NCBI RefSeq assembly: GCF_015547515.1
Contig: NZ_JADMVE010000007.1
Span: forward strand, 62,001 to 126,000
Direction: 5' to 3'
Length of the DNA stretch: 64,000 bases
From: Eubacterium sp. 1001713B170207_170306_E7
GTDB taxonomy: Bacteria; Bacillota; Clostridia; Eubacteriales; Eubacteriaceae
Below are positions 63,294 to 64,000 of the stretch, in pieces. The first letter of the stretch is position 1. Every line of letters begins with the position of its first letter. The translations under genes and the position numbers were made by a program. The notes beneath the pieces were generated by a model. It had not been told where the DNA came from. It searched no databases and saw nothing but the letters and a program-made list of their open reading frames with translations.

Positions 63294-64000
63294 GATGCAC
63301 TCCTTTTTTTGGACCGCCGGTGCAGCAGGACGAGAACAGCGGCGGCAAGAGCCAGCAGTGCCACGGTGGTCAGCTCTCCGGCCAGGCCGGGCTCCGCCGG
63401 GGCCGGGGGGGCTGACGGTTCTGTCCAGGTGGAGCTCAGGGTATAAATGCCGGGTGCGGTGACCAGAAGCTCAAGCTGGCTGGTCTTTTCATCATAGGAT
63501 ACAATGCTGGCGGCGGCGCCGTCCCCGGTTTTGAAGCTGAGCTGGTCCGGGGTCTCGTTTTCCCGCAGGCGGCAGTTGATCCGCACCCGCAGGGGTGCTG
63601 CTGAAAAGGCTGCGGCTTCGGTTCCGTTTTTGATGAACGCGATCTGGTAGCGTCCGCCGCCGAGGGGCGTGCAGTAAACGGTCAGGGTGTCGTTTTCCCC
63701 GGAAACCGCTGCCGTCAGAGCCTGTGAAGACACAGAGGCCTGGATACCACTGCCGAAAAAGGTCAGGGTTTCCGGATTGGCGGCGGCCAGGTCAAGGAGC
63801 TGGCTGTGGCTGTAGGTTACAGGCGGGTCTGCAGCCTCGGACACCGTGTCCGGCGGGCTGTCCGGCAGGGCAGGGGTGGGCGTGACCACGTTGTCTCCCC
63901 GGTCGGAAAAGTCGCGGTCGCCGTTGAAATCATCAATCCGGAGCTCGCCGTCCGGGGACAGGTAAAGCTCCAGAATATTGGAGACACCGGAGATATCCGG
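63290..64000 (-). CDS. membrane-anchored surface protein, C-terminal part (continues beyond window)
   Basis: The frame runs off the right edge; a GTG at 63889 is internal. About 236 residues are visible. Near the edge is an Asp-rich loop with DFNGDRDFSDRGDN, which looks like a calcium-binding EF-hand/dockerin-type loop. A Pro/Thr linker follows, then a beta-rich region (~130 residues), then a membrane helix (TVALLALAAAVLVLL) and a basic RRSKKRSAS end. It is translationally coupled to the GHKL kinase, which suggests that the two work together at the surface. No known family is assigned. Confidence 0.75.
   Translation of the reverse strand, partial: PDISGVSNILELYLSPDGELRIDDFNGDRDFSDRGDNVVTPTPALPDSPPDTVSEAADPPVTYSHSQLLDLAAANPETLTFFGSGIQASVSSQALTAAVSGENDTLTVYCTPLGGGRYQIAFIKNGTEAAAFSAAPLRVRINCRLRENETPDQLSFKTGDGAAASIVSYDEKTSQLELLVTAPGIYTLSSTWTEPSAPPAPAEPGLAGELTTVALLALAAAVLVLLHRRSKKRSAS

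Overview
The window reads as chromosomal DNA of an anaerobic Gram-positive acetogen-like Clostridia, most probably of the Eubacterium limosum/callanderi type. The evidence is a fused clostridial PurL, a tungstate importer, a sensory [FeFe]-hydrogenase with a SpoIIE-type phosphatase, a 7-alpha-hydroxysteroid-dehydrogenase-like enzyme, Shine-Dalgarno sites rich in AGGAGG, and many U-tailed terminators. The genus is my inference from protein resemblance; no search was run. No CRISPR array and no rRNA are present. Two tRNA genes (Lys-CUU, Trp-CCA) lie at 49.0-49.2 kb.

Layout. 0-7.4 kb: 3' part of recD2, comF, a PHP tyrosine-phosphatase-like gene, then murB, a PHP hydrolase, rapZ, yvcK and whiA in one run. 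7.4-14.4 kb: a probable structured non-coding RNA, a 5'-nucleotidase gene cut by an in-frame TAG, glycogen phosphorylase, an SDR, and a one-component NTF2-LytTR regulator. 14.4-18.7 kb: an accessory patch with an AT-rich tyrosine recombinase flanked by two inverted copies of one stem-loop, a zinc-ribbon protein, and a phage-like cluster (KilAC antirepressor, DnaD-like initiator, small protein, sigma-70-like factor). 18.8-22 kb: 7-alpha-HSDH-like SDR; then, on the minus strand, an orphan C39-fold cysteine peptidase downstream of an AbrB/winged-helix/BTAD regulator written in two frames across a slippery A_AAA_AAC, and an MBL-fold hydrolase.

22-33.2 kb: the purine operon purL-purE-purC-purF-purM-purN-purH-purD, with a promoter overlapped by a PurR-box pair. 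purB lies apart at 47.4 kb after rny, ymdB and an aminotransferase. 33.3-40.2 kb: a ClC-family protein, a CHAP/Pro-Thr-repeat surface protein, and a tungstate operon (tupA-tupB-tupC-MFS) with a structured leader. 40.4-43.5 kb, divergent from it: a three-gene redox-sensing operon ([2Fe-2S] protein, PAS-containing sensory hydrogenase, SpoIIE phosphatase). 49.4-56.1 kb: a dipeptide ABC importer plus dipeptide epimerase, which together suggest uptake and use of cell-wall peptides. 56.3-64 kb (minus): a GC-rich signalling and export module (surface protein fragment, GHKL kinase, OmpR-type regulator, histidine kinase, MacB-like ATPase, FtsX-like permease).

The most interesting unexplained items are the two-frame AbrB-BTAD regulator with its cysteine peptidase, the ncRNA at 7.5 kb with mutually exclusive stems, the recombinase with inverted stem-loops, and the palindrome that contains the ribosome-binding site of the response regulator at 61.35 kb.
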